From Mycobacterium sp. (GTDB taxonomy: Bacteria > Actinomycetota > Actinomycetes > Mycobacteriales > Mycobacteriaceae), in contig JAHFVB010000006.1 of assembly GCA_023264755.1 (NCBI GenBank), positions 5,420 through 26,693 of the forward strand: a stretch of 21,274 nt of DNA, read 5' to 3'. Positions 1-8,371 of the stretch are shown here, one piece after another. Under the pieces are notes generated by a model. It saw nothing but the letters and a program-made list of their open reading frames with translations, was not told the DNA's origin and did not search any database. Numbering within the stretch: the first letter of the stretch is position 1; every line of letters starts with the position of its first letter. The translations under genes were made by a program, and so were the position numbers.

Positions 1-214
1 GTTCGGCGACGGCGCGCATCTGAACTGCCTCGTAACCGCCCTTGGAGGCGATCGCCAGCGTCGCGTCCAGGATGCGCTTGCGGCGTTCCCGCTGAGCTTC
101 GGACCCGAGTTCCGACTCGGCCAAGACGGACACCGTCGTCACCCGGCGTGGACTAGAGGTCGAATCCGACCCCGAACCCGGGCTCGAGGCCGCTGGCACT
201 GAAGACACAGACAT
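1..214 (-). CDS. kstR: KstR, TetR-family repressor of cholesterol catabolism (5' part only)
   Basis: Only the first 71 codons lie in the window; the gene continues past base 1. KstR is the TetR-type repressor of the mycobacterial cholesterol regulon and is released by a CoA-thioester intermediate of cholesterol side-chain breakdown. Seen: translation from the ATG at 214-212 gives a Ser/Pro-rich leader, then VLAESELGSEAQRERRKR and the first helices of a TetR HTH domain (ILDATLAIASKGGYEAVQMR), which closely resemble the start of M. tuberculosis KstR as I remember it. A GTG at codon 25 (142-140) would give a protein without the low-complexity leader and is an alternative start. It diverges from fadE34 across a KstR box at 356-369, so autoregulation is likely. 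The family call is firm; the exact start is uncertain. Confidence 0.9.
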   Translation of the reverse strand, partial: MSVSSVPAASSPGSGSDSTSSPRRVTTVSVLAESELGSEAQRERRKRILDATLAIASKGGYEAVQMRAVAE

Positions 215-331
215 GCGGCGAGCAGCTCCTTCACGTTCGTCAATACGGGAAAACGATACGCATGGCGCCGTGAAATCTCGCACCTCCGCGCCCCCGGGAC
301 ACCGTCGTGTCCTGCTGTAATGCCAGTCGAC

Positions 332-361
332 TTGACGTTCGATCGCTGTCACCATTAGAAC
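332..361 (+). promoter_or_regulatory. Candidate fadE34 promoter
   Basis: TTGACG at 332-337 and TAGAAC at 356-361 are 18 bp apart, a plausible SigA-type -35/-10 pair about 50 bp before the fadE34 start. The -10 lies inside the KstR operator, as expected for a repressor that blocks polymerase. This is inference from motif spacing; no start-site data are available. Confidence 0.45.
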
Positions 362-369
362 ACGTTCTA
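356..369. promoter_or_regulatory. KstR operator between kstR and fadE34
   Basis: TAGAACACGTTCTA is a perfect 14-bp palindrome and fits the published KstR consensus TnnAACnnGTTnnA exactly. It sits in the divergent kstR/fadE34 region, so it can control both genes, and it overlaps the proposed fadE34 -10. Confidence 0.92.
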
Positions 370-411
370 GTGAGAAGCATCGCCTTCTTGCCCAAGCCTA
401 GGAGGCCGGAG

Positions 412-2565
412 ATGGCGCAAACCATTGTCGCGGGGTCCCCACCCGGTACCGAGGAACAGTTTGCTGCGCGTGAGCTCGTCCAGAGCTGGGCGTCCGGTTC
501 CGGGGCCATCGCGGCCGTGCGCGCCATCGAGGCGGGCGACGCCGCGGCCTGGCGCGCGGTCTACGCCGGATTGGCGCAGCTCGGGATATTCGGGGTGGCG
601 GTCCCCGAGCAGCTGGGCGGGGCGGGTGGCACCGCCGAGGAGCTCTGCGCGATGGTCGACGAGGCCGCTGCGGCGCTGATCCCCGGTCCGGTCGCGACCA
701 CCGCGCTGGCGACGCTCGTGATCACCGACGAGCAGCTGCTCGACGCGCTGGCCTCCGGCGAACGCACCGCGGGCGTTGCGCTGACGTCGAGCATCGCCTT
801 CGACGCGGCCTCGGGAATCGCCACCGGCACCGCTGAGTTCGTGCTCGGCGGGCTGGCCGACGGGCTGTTGTTGCTCCCGGCCGGCGCTGACGGAGCCCAG
901 TGGTTACTGGTCGACGCCACTGCCGAAGGGGTCACCGTCGACGCGCTGAGCGCCACCGACTTCTCCCGGCCGCTGGCGCGGGTGGAGCTGGCCTCCGCGG
1001 CGGCGACGGTGCTGCCGCTGACGAGCCAGCGGATGGTGGACCTGACCGCGACCGTGCTGGCGGCCGAGGCGGCCGGGCTGGCCCGCTGGACGCTGAGTAC
1101 CGCAACCGAATACGCGAAGGTACGCGAGCAGTTCGGCAAGCCGATCGGCAGCTTCCAGGCGATCAAGCACATGTGCGCGGAGATGCTGCTGCGTGCACAG
1201 CAGACTGCCGTGGCGGCGGCCGACGCCGCGAGCGCGGTCGCCGATGACGACGCGGCGCAGCTGTCCATCGCGGCCGCCGTGGCCGCCGCCGTCGGCATCG
1301 ACGCCGCCAAGTGCAACGCCCGCGACTGCATCCAGGTGCTCGGCGGCATCGGCTTCACCTGGGAGCACGACGCACACCTGTACCTGCGGCGCGCGCACGC
1401 CACCGGGCAGTTCCTCGGCGGAAGGTCGCACTGGCTGCGGCGGGGTACGGCGTTGACGCGCGCCGGCGTGCGCAGGCAGTTGCACGTCGACGTCGCGGAC
1501 GGCGAGGACATCAGGGCCGAGGTCGCCGCCACGGTGGCCGACGTCGCCGCGTTGCCGGAGGAGAAGCGCCAGGTCGCACTGGCCGAGGCCGGGTTGATGG
1601 CACCGCACTGGCCCAAGCCCTACGGCCGCGCGGCCACCCCTGCCGAACAGTTGGTCATCGACCAGGAACTCGAGGCGGCCGGCGTGAAGCGGCCCGACAT
1701 CTCGATCGGATGGTGGGCGGCGCCCACGATTCTCGGGCACGGCAGCCCCGAGCAGATCGAGCGGTTCATCCCGGGCACGTTGACCGGCGACGTGTACTGG
1801 TGCCAGTTGTTCAGCGAGCCCGGAGCGGGCTCCGACCTTGCGGCCTTGCGTACCAAGGCCGTTCGCGCCGAGGTCGATGGGCGGGCCGGCTGGCTGTTGA
1901 CCGGGCAGAAGGTGTGGACGTCGAACGCGCACCGCGCGGACTGGGGCATCTGCCTGGCCCGGACCAATCCGGACGCACCGAAGCACAAGGGCATCACCTA
2001 CTTCCTGGTCGACATGCGCTCGCCGGGCATCGATATCCGTCCGTTGCGCGAGATCACCGGTGAGGCCCTGTTCAACGAGGTCTTCTTCGACGACCTGTTC
2101 GTGCCCGACGAGCTGGTGGTCGGGCCGGTCGACGGTGGCTGGCCGTTGGCTCGCACCACGCTGGCCAACGAGCGGGTCGCGATTGCGGCCGGTGGAGCGC
2201 TCGACAAGGGCATGGAACACCTGTTGGACGTGCTCGGAGCCGGGGAGCTGGACCCGGCCGACGCCGACCGCGTCGGCACGCTCATCGTCGCGGCGCAGGT
2301 GGGTGCCCTGTTGGATCAGTTGATCGCTCAGCTGGCTGTGGAGGGGCACGATCCCGGGGCCCCGTCGAGCGTGCGCAAGCTGATCGGCGTGCGCTATCGG
2401 CAGCAGCTGGCCGAAGCCATCATGGAGTTTCACGACGGAGCGGGCCTCGTCGATTCACCCGACGTGAGGTACTTCCTCAACACCAGGTGCCTGTCGATCG
2501 CGGGCGGCACCGAGCAGATCCTGCTCACGTTGGCCGGAGAGCGGCTGCTGGGCCTGCCCCGGTAG
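412..2565 (+). CDS. fadE34: FadE34 (ChsE3), two-domain acyl-CoA dehydrogenase for the sterol side chain
   Basis: A 717-residue flavin acyl-CoA dehydrogenase made of two fused ACAD units, the architecture and length of M. tuberculosis FadE34 (about 711 aa). FadE34 dehydrogenates steroid CoA thioesters with a five-carbon side chain during beta-oxidation. Seen: the N-terminal unit (about 1-345) has YAKVREQFGKPIGSFQAIKH and GGIGFTWEHD near 311. The C-terminal unit (about 350-717) has CQLFSEPGAGSDLAALRT near 464 and the closing loop AGGTEQIL near 697. In that loop the MCAD-type catalytic Glu (YEGT) is Gly, so the base must come from elsewhere; the TWEHD Glu is a candidate. I chose the ATG at 412 over an upstream in-frame ATG at 307 because AGGAGG (400-405) precedes it and because the promoter and KstR box lie between the two. 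Confidence 0.93.
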   Translation: MAQTIVAGSPPGTEEQFAARELVQSWASGSGAIAAVRAIEAGDAAAWRAVYAGLAQLGIFGVAVPEQLGGAGGTAEELCAMVDEAAAALIPGPVATTALATLVITDEQLLDALASGERTAGVALTSSIAFDAASGIATGTAEFVLGGLADGLLLLPAGADGAQWLLVDATAEGVTVDALSATDFSRPLARVELASAAATVLPLTSQRMVDLTATVLAAEAAGLARWTLSTATEYAKVREQFGKPIGSFQAIKHMCAEMLLRAQQTAVAAADAASAVADDDAAQLSIAAAVAAAVGIDAAKCNARDCIQVLGGIGFTWEHDAHLYLRRAHATGQFLGGRSHWLRRGTALTRAGVRRQLHVDVADGEDIRAEVAATVADVAALPEEKRQVALAEAGLMAPHWPKPYGRAATPAEQLVIDQELEAAGVKRPDISIGWWAAPTILGHGSPEQIERFIPGTLTGDVYWCQLFSEPGAGSDLAALRTKAVRAEVDGRAGWLLTGQKVWTSNAHRADWGICLARTNPDAPKHKGITYFLVDMRSPGIDIRPLREITGEALFNEVFFDDLFVPDELVVGPVDGGWPLARTTLANERVAIAAGGALDKGMEHLLDVLGAGELDPADADRVGTLIVAAQVGALLDQLIAQLAVEGHDPGAPSSVRKLIGVRYRQQLAEAIMEFHDGAGLVDSPDVRYFLNTRCLSIAGGTEQILLTLAGERLLGLPR

Positions 2566-2591
2566 CCCGGAGCAGTGACGGCTAGTAGCGC

Positions 2592-2642
2592 CGAGTGCGT
2601 GGTGGTCGCTAGTACGTGGTGGTCGCTAGTACGTCGTGGTCG
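2592..2642. repeat. Three tandem 17-bp copies over a gene 3' end
   Basis: Three adjacent 17-bp units occupy 2592-2608, 2609-2625 and 2626-2642. The middle unit is CTAGTACGTGGTGGTCG; the right one differs at one base and the left one at two. The right unit holds the stop codon and last codons of the minus-strand secreted protein (ending TTY-stop), so the 3' end of that gene appears to have been duplicated downstream. Confidence 0.85.
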
Positions 2643-3174
2643 CGCAGGCCGTCGGGGACGTCAAGTTCACGTTGGCGTACACCACCTGGATGTACGTGCA
2701 GGCAATGAAGTTGGCGTCGGTCTTCGGTCGGCCGGTGGCCCAGTCGGTGGTTCGGGTGTTGCCGTGCAGCGTGAACTTCTCGGGCGGTCCGCCGTCGAAG
2801 TAGACGGTGCTGAACTCGACGGAGCCGATCGACTTGAACATCCTGGTGTTTGGGGCGTCGAAGTCGGAGTCGAGGTACACCAGGCGGTCCATCGAGCGCA
2901 CGGTGGTGTTCTGCCGCGCATAGAACTGCGGCGGGAAACCGGTCGGGCCGTCGGGCGTGAGCAGGTTCGCCGAAGTGGTGAAGTAGCACTGGTTGTCGGC
3001 CTTCACGCAGTTGGCGGTGGCGTGCACTTCGAGCGTGGTGGCGTCGTCGATGGGAATGGAGGCCGTCGCGGAGTTCTCGGCCGCCGAGGCGGATGGCGCC
3101 GTCAGCAGGGTGGCGACGAGCAGCGTCGCGGCGCCAAGTGAGCCAAGTGAGCCGATGCCGGCAAACCGGGCCAT
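2626..3174 (-). CDS. Secreted protein of unknown function, Rv3572 family
   Basis: A 182-residue protein with a clear Sec signal peptide: MARF, a hydrophobic core, then an APSASA-type cleavage site near residue 31, leaving about 150 mature residues. The mature part keeps EVHATANCVKADNQCYF and ANLLTPDGPTGFP, which match my memory of M. tuberculosis Rv3572, the gene between fadE34 and kshB there. Cysteines at the start (NCVKADNQC) and near the end (IACTYI, TACATT) could form two disulfides. No catalytic motif is visible and the function is unknown. The start at 3174-3172 was chosen for its signal peptide and a purine-rich AAGGGGGA Shine-Dalgarno. It lies 43 bp after kshB on the same strand and is probably cotranscribed and KstR-controlled. 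Its 3' end lies in a 17-bp tandem repeat. Confidence 0.82.
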   Translation of the reverse strand: MARFAGIGSLGSLGAATLLVATLLTAPSASAAENSATASIPIDDATTLEVHATANCVKADNQCYFTTSANLLTPDGPTGFPPQFYARQNTTVRSMDRLVYLDSDFDAPNTRMFKSIGSVEFSTVYFDGGPPEKFTLHGNTRTTDWATGRPKTDANFIACTYIQVVYANVNLTSPTACATTTY

Positions 3175-3217
3175 GGAGTCCCCCTTCCCTGCGATCGTGT
3201 CGACGTTAGCGCGCCGG

Positions 3218-4285
3218 CTACTCGTCATAGGTGACTTCAACGGAATCGGACTTGGGGTGGGCCTGGCAGGCCAGGATCAGTCCCTCGTCCAGATCGGACT
3301 GCTCGAGCACGTCGTTGACGTGCATGTCGACCTCGCCGCTCTTCACTAGCACTGCGCATGCGCCGCAATGCCCTTCGCGACAGGAGAACGGCGCGTCGAG
3401 TCCCTTGTCCAGCAACACGTCGAGCAGTTTGGCGTTGCGTGGCCAGCTGAGCTCTTGGGTGTTCCCGTCGAGGGTCACGACCGCGGTGGCCGGTCCTTGG
3501 TCGCCGTCGTCGGCTTCCGAGTAGTCGACGACCACGGCTGCGAAGGGGTCGGACTCGAGCGACTTGAAGACCTCGATGTGGATGCGCTCGGGAGGCGCGC
3601 CTGCGGACTTGAGCGCCTGCTCGGTGGCGGCCATGAACGGCCCGGGTCCACAGATGAAGGCGTCGCGCCCGGCGTAGGGCGACACCAATTCGGAAAGCGC
3701 CGCGGCGCTGGGCAGGCCCTGGACCGATTCCAGCCAATGCACGACCGTCAGCCGGTCGGGGTACTTGGCCGCCAATTCTCGCAGCGCGGCGGCGAAGATC
3801 ACCGATCCCTCGTCGCGGTTGGCGTAGATCAGCGCCACCTTGCCGCCGCCCTCGGACAGTGCGGACTTGAGGATCGCCATCACGGGGGTGATTCCGCTTC
3901 CGGCCGCCAACAGCAGGAAGTCGGCGTCGAGCGTCTTGGGTACGAACGTGCCCGACGGGGCCAACACGTGCATCCGCATGCCGGGGTGGGCGTTGTCGCA
4001 CAGCCAGTTCGAGGCGTAGCCGCCGGCGGTGCGCTTGACGGTGACGGTCAGCGGGTCGCCGGTGAACGGCGAGCTGCACAGGGAGTAGCAGCGGGCCACC
4101 GACCCGGTGCGCTCACTGGGTACGCGCAACGTGAGGAATTGGCCGGGCGCGTAGCGCAGTCGGTCCGCGGGTAGCTGCCCGTCGTCGGGCACCTTGAAGA
4201 CCAGCGAGCGCGCGTCGGCGGTCTCGTCGATGACGTCGGCCAACTGCAGCTCGAGCACGTGGTTGCCGAGCGGCTCGTCCGTCAC
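3218..4285 (-). CDS. kshB: KshB, reductase component of 3-ketosteroid 9-alpha-hydroxylase
   Basis: A 355-residue NAD(P)H:ferredoxin-type reductase (M. tuberculosis KshB is about 358 aa). It passes electrons from NADH through FAD and a [2Fe-2S] centre to the Rieske oxygenase KshA, which hydroxylates C9 of androstadienedione so that ring B opens. Seen: FAD-binding RCYS at 65-68, nucleotide-binding AAGSGITPVMAI at 127-138 and CGPGPFM at 212-218, and a C-terminal plant-type ferredoxin domain with Cys302, Cys307, Cys310 and Cys340 (CREGHCGAC...C). This order (flavin, NAD, ferredoxin) is that of KshB and phenylacetyl-CoA oxygenase reductases; the locus settles it as KshB. It starts with GTG (4285-4283) after a GAAGGGA motif. 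It diverges from hsaA across two KstR boxes. kshA is not in the window. Confidence 0.94.
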   Translation of the reverse strand: MTDEPLGNHVLELQLADVIDETADARSLVFKVPDDGQLPADRLRYAPGQFLTLRVPSERTGSVARCYSLCSSPFTGDPLTVTVKRTAGGYASNWLCDNAHPGMRMHVLAPSGTFVPKTLDADFLLLAAGSGITPVMAILKSALSEGGGKVALIYANRDEGSVIFAAALRELAAKYPDRLTVVHWLESVQGLPSAAALSELVSPYAGRDAFICGPGPFMAATEQALKSAGAPPERIHIEVFKSLESDPFAAVVVDYSEADDGDQGPATAVVTLDGNTQELSWPRNAKLLDVLLDKGLDAPFSCREGHCGACAVLVKSGEVDMHVNDVLEQSDLDEGLILACQAHPKSDSVEVTYDE

Positions 4286-4323
4286 ACCGGGTCCCTTCTT
4301 CGTCGCTCAAATTCGACCAGAAC

Positions 4324-4337
4324 TAGAACATGTTACA
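4324..4337. promoter_or_regulatory. KstR operator on the kshB side
   Basis: TAGAACATGTTACA fits TnnAACnnGTTnnA fully, with one half-site weaker than the perfect palindrome upstream of fadE34. It lies 39 bp before the kshB start on the minus strand. Confidence 0.85.
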
Positions 4338-4380
4338 AAAACATACTTTCGCAGGTCGAGCCGCCATAGGAATGCCGTAC

Positions 4381-4409
4381 TCGACACAAATCATAACGTG
4401 TTCTAATCT
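4381..4409 (+). promoter_or_regulatory. Candidate hsaA operon promoter
   Basis: TCGACA (4381-4386, five of six matches to TTGACA) is 17 bp from TAATCT (4404-4409, TAnnnT type). Transcription would start near 4416, about 39 bp before hsaA. A KstR-like box fills the spacer and touches the -10. Motif evidence only. Confidence 0.55.
4392..4405. promoter_or_regulatory. KstR operator on the hsaA side (one half-site degenerate)
   Basis: CATAACGTGTTCTA keeps AACnnGTTnnA but has C where the consensus has the first T. It sits in the hsaA promoter spacer, the expected place for repression. Two boxes 68 bp apart in one divergent region suggest separate control of kshB and hsaA. Confidence 0.7.
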
Positions 4410-4454
4410 CTGACTAGTTGAAGTAGTTCAGCCCCGCACCCTTGGAGGCAGTCA

Positions 4455-5639
4455 GTGACGTCCATTGAACAACGCGACGCCCAATCCGTCCTAGATGGCA
4501 TCGATGATCTCTTGCCGCGGATTGCCAAGCGAGCGCAGGCCGCCGAGGAGCTGCGCCAGCTTCCCGACGAGACCGTCGCCGACCTCGACGAGGTCGGGTT
4601 CTTCAAGCTGCTGCAGCCCAAGCAATGGGGTGGGCTCGAGTGCGACCCCACGCTGTTCTACGAAGCGGTGCGCAGGCTCGCCAGTGCGTGCGGTTCCACC
4701 GGTTGGGTGGCCTCCATCATCGGCGTGCACAACTGGCACCTCGCGTTGTTCGATCAGGCGGCCCAGGACGAGGTGTGGGGCTCCGATCCGACGGTGCGGG
4801 TGTCGTCCTCGTACGCCCCGATGGGCGCCGGCGTCGTCGTCGACGGCGGCTATCTGGTCAGCGGGGCCTGGCAGTGGTCGTCGGGATCGGGCCATGCGAC
4901 GTGGGCGTTCCTCGGCGGTCCGGTCATCAAGGACGGCAAGCCCGTCGACTTCGGCAGCTTCCTGATCCCGCATAGCGAGTACCGCATCGATGACGTGTGG
5001 CACGTCGTCGGGCTGAAGGCCACCGGCAGCAACACCGTGGTGGTCAAGGACGTTTTCGTGCCGCGGCATCGCTTCCTGTCCTACAAGGCGATGAACGACC
5101 GCACCGCCGGTGGGCTGGAGCGCAACACCGCGCCGGTCTACAAGATGCCTTGGGGCACCATGCATCCCACCACCATCACCGCGCCGATCATGGGGATGGC
5201 CTACGGCGCCTACGACGCCCACGTCGAGCATCAGGGCAAGCGCGTGCGGGCGGCGTTCGCGGGCGAGAAGTCCAAGGACGACCCGTTCGCCAAGATCCGG
5301 ATCGCCGAGGCGGCCAGTGACATCGACGCCGGATGGCGTCAGCTGATCGGCAACGTCCGCGACGAGTACGAATTGCTGAAGGCGGGCAAGGACATTCCGT
5401 TCGAACTGCGCGCTCGCGCCCGGCGCGATCAGGTCCGGGCCACCGCAAGGGCCATCGCCTCCATCGATCTGCTCTTCGAGGCCTCCGGAGCCACCGCGCT
5501 CCACGTCGATCAACCCGTGCAACGGTTTTGGCGCGACGCGCATGCGGGCCGGGTGCACGCGGCGAACGAGCCCGAGCGGGCGTACCTGATCTTCGGCAAC
5601 GACGCGTTCGGATTGCCGCCTCAGGACACGATGGTCTAG
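4455..5639 (+). CDS. hsaA: HsaA, 3-HSA hydroxylase oxygenase component
   Basis: A 394-residue flavin-dependent monooxygenase, the same length as M. tuberculosis HsaA. With the flavin reductase HsaB it uses reduced flavin and O2 to hydroxylate 3-HSA (3-hydroxy-9,10-seconandrosta-1,3,5(10)-triene-9,17-dione) to the catechol 3,4-DHSA. Seen: an acyl-CoA-dehydrogenase-like fold typical of group D two-component monooxygenases, the GGYLVSGAWQWSSGS and VVGLKATGSNTVVV regions, and the C-terminal QRFWRDAHAGRVHAANEP stretch with His363 and His368. The start is the GTG at 4455, 6 nt after TTGGAGG (4442-4448). It is the first gene of a tightly packed operon with hsaD, hsaC and hsaB, and KstR repression is likely. 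Confidence 0.95.
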   Translation: MTSIEQRDAQSVLDGIDDLLPRIAKRAQAAEELRQLPDETVADLDEVGFFKLLQPKQWGGLECDPTLFYEAVRRLASACGSTGWVASIIGVHNWHLALFDQAAQDEVWGSDPTVRVSSSYAPMGAGVVVDGGYLVSGAWQWSSGSGHATWAFLGGPVIKDGKPVDFGSFLIPHSEYRIDDVWHVVGLKATGSNTVVVKDVFVPRHRFLSYKAMNDRTAGGLERNTAPVYKMPWGTMHPTTITAPIMGMAYGAYDAHVEHQGKRVRAAFAGEKSKDDPFAKIRIAEAASDIDAGWRQLIGNVRDEYELLKAGKDIPFELRARARRDQVRATARAIASIDLLFEASGATALHVDQPVQRFWRDAHAGRVHAANEPERAYLIFGNDAFGLPPQDTMV

Positions 5640-7451
<1,812 letters not shown>

Positions 7452-7458
7452 GCACTCG

Positions 7459-8043
7459 ATGAGCGGCGACGAGCAGGTGAGCGGTCCGCTCATCGACGCG
7501 CGGACGTTCCGACACGTGCTGGGTCAGTTCTGCACGGGGATCACCGTCATCACCACCGTGCACGACGGCGCTCCGGTGGGCTTTGCATGCCAATCGTTCG
7601 CGGCGTTGTCCCTCGATCCGCCGTTGGTGCTGTTCTGCCCCACCAAGGTGTCGCGGTCGTGGCAGGCCATCGAGGCCAGCGGCAAGTTCTGCGTCAACGT
7701 GCTGCACGAGAAGCAGCAGCACGTCTCGGCTCGCTTCGGCTCGAAGGAGCCGGACAAGTTCGCCGACATCGAGTGGAGTCGCTCCGAGCTGGGTTCGCCG
7801 GTGCTCAAGGGCTCGCTCGCCCACATCGACTGCACCGTGGCATCGGTGCACGACGGGGGCGATCACTTCGTCGTGTTCGGCGCGGTGCACTCGCTGTCGG
7901 AGGTACCGAAGGAGAAGCCGCGACCGCTGCTGTTCTATCGCGGGGAGTACACCGGCATCGAACCGGACAAGAACACGCCCGCGCGGTGGCGCGATGACCT
8001 CGAGGCCTTCCTCACCACCACGACGGCCGACACCTGGCTTTAG
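7459..8043 (+). CDS. hsaB: HsaB, flavin reductase partner of HsaA
   Basis: A 194-residue flavin reductase of the HpaC/FMN-binding split-barrel family (M. tuberculosis HsaB is about 187 aa). It reduces flavin with NADH and hands it to HsaA. Seen: FRHVLGQFCTGITVITT near the N-terminus, GFACQSFAALSLDPPLVLFC (flavin-binding strand and loop), KFCVNVLHEKQQ, and the conserved end PLLFYRGEYTGIE. The reading frame is open further upstream, but the ATG at 7459, 7 nt after the hsaC stop, gives the family length; the Shine-Dalgarno is weak, which suggests coupling to hsaC. In M. tuberculosis this gene is followed by nat; here a non-coding stretch and unrelated genes follow. Confidence 0.94.
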   Translation: MSGDEQVSGPLIDARTFRHVLGQFCTGITVITTVHDGAPVGFACQSFAALSLDPPLVLFCPTKVSRSWQAIEASGKFCVNVLHEKQQHVSARFGSKEPDKFADIEWSRSELGSPVLKGSLAHIDCTVASVHDGGDHFVVFGAVHSLSEVPKEKPRPLLFYRGEYTGIEPDKNTPARWRDDLEAFLTTTTADTWL

Positions 8044-8106
8044 TTCCGCCTGCGGGTCCGGACGTGGTGGAGTTTGGCCGGCCGTCAGGCGGGTACCCGG
8101 CGTGAC

Positions 8107-8127
8107 GTGCGACACCACGTGCCGCAC
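8107..8127 (+). terminator. Hairpin after hsaB, possible operon terminator
   Basis: GTGCGACAC and GTGCCGCAC pair as a 9-bp stem with one A/C mismatch around a CAC loop, 63 bp after the hsaB stop. No T-run follows, so it is at best an actinobacterial-type or weak terminator. Confidence 0.35.
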
Positions 8128-8160
8128 ATGGCTCGCTGGCCTAGTTACACCGATGTGATT

Positions 8161-8190
8161 CATCCACAGTGTGGACAACCCCTGTGGATG
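8161..8190. repeat. Inverted repeat flanking a DnaA-box-like 9-mer
   Basis: CATCCACAG (8161-8169) and CTGTGGATG (8182-8190) are perfect inverted copies with 12 nt between. The loop begins TGTGGACAA (8170-8178), the reverse complement of the actinobacterial DnaA box TTGTCCACA. Outside the 9-bp arms, ATT and GAAT extend the symmetry imperfectly. It could be a terminator hairpin or a protein-binding site. Confidence 0.6.
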
Positions 8191-8296
8191 GAATCGACCA
8201 CACCCCCGACCCCTCGCCTCCCGCCGGCGGTCCGCCCCGGGCGCTGCGCGAAGTGGAGCACGTCAACCGATTAACAAACTCGTTACTCGATTCCTC

Positions 8297-8325
8297 TTGT
8301 GGGCGGCCCCGGAGCGGGCTAGCTT
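8297..8325 (+). promoter_or_regulatory. Candidate promoter of the permease/sugar operon
   Basis: TTGTGG (8297-8302) and TAGCTT (8320-8325) are 17 bp apart, giving a predicted start near 8332 and a leader of about 40 nt. The position fits transcription of the permease and the genes after it. Motif inference only. Confidence 0.4.
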
Positions 8326-8340
8326 CTCCCTATTAAGTAA

Positions 8341-8351
8341 GGACACTGTCC
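8341..8351. promoter_or_regulatory. Palindrome GGACACTGTCC in the leader, candidate ROK operator
   Basis: GGACA and TGTCC are perfect inverted arms about one base apart, embedded in TAAGGACACTGTCCGA, just downstream of the predicted start site. TAAGGAAAC at 8360-8368 resembles one arm. The general form (AGGA...TCCT type) recalls operators of actinobacterial ROK regulators, and a ROK gene lies two positions downstream. AAGGA at 8361-8365 also serves as the permease Shine-Dalgarno. Confidence 0.4.
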
Positions 8352-8371
8352 GATCTAAATAAGGAAACTGG

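Larger units (their letters stand above)
8044..8371. other. 328-bp non-coding region between hsaB and the permease gene
   Basis: No credible gene is seen on either strand. The stretch holds a hairpin at 8107-8127, a 9-bp inverted repeat around a DnaA-box-like motif at 8161-8190, an AT-richer patch from 8271, a candidate promoter at 8297-8325 and a palindrome at 8341-8351. It marks the junction between the steroid locus and the accessory sugar genes. Confidence 0.7.

Noticed and set aside
307..411. N-terminal extension of FadE34 from an earlier ATG
   Set aside because: It would translate through the KstR box and the likely promoter; the ATG at 412 has AGGAGG and gives the family length.
904..2433. 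Long open frame (509 codons) on the minus strand opposite fadE34
   Set aside because: It is antisense to a well-supported gene, has low-complexity His/Arg/Gly-rich translation and no family motif; such frames are common opposite high-GC genes.
8170..8178. Replication origin suggested by TGTGGACAA
   Set aside because: A single DnaA-like 9-mer with no cluster of boxes and no dnaA or dnaN nearby.
8272..8285. TAACAAACTCGTTA as a further KstR-type operator
   Set aside because: The AAC and GTT halves are 6 bp apart, not 2 as in KstR sites, so it does not fit the consensus; it remains only a weak palindrome.
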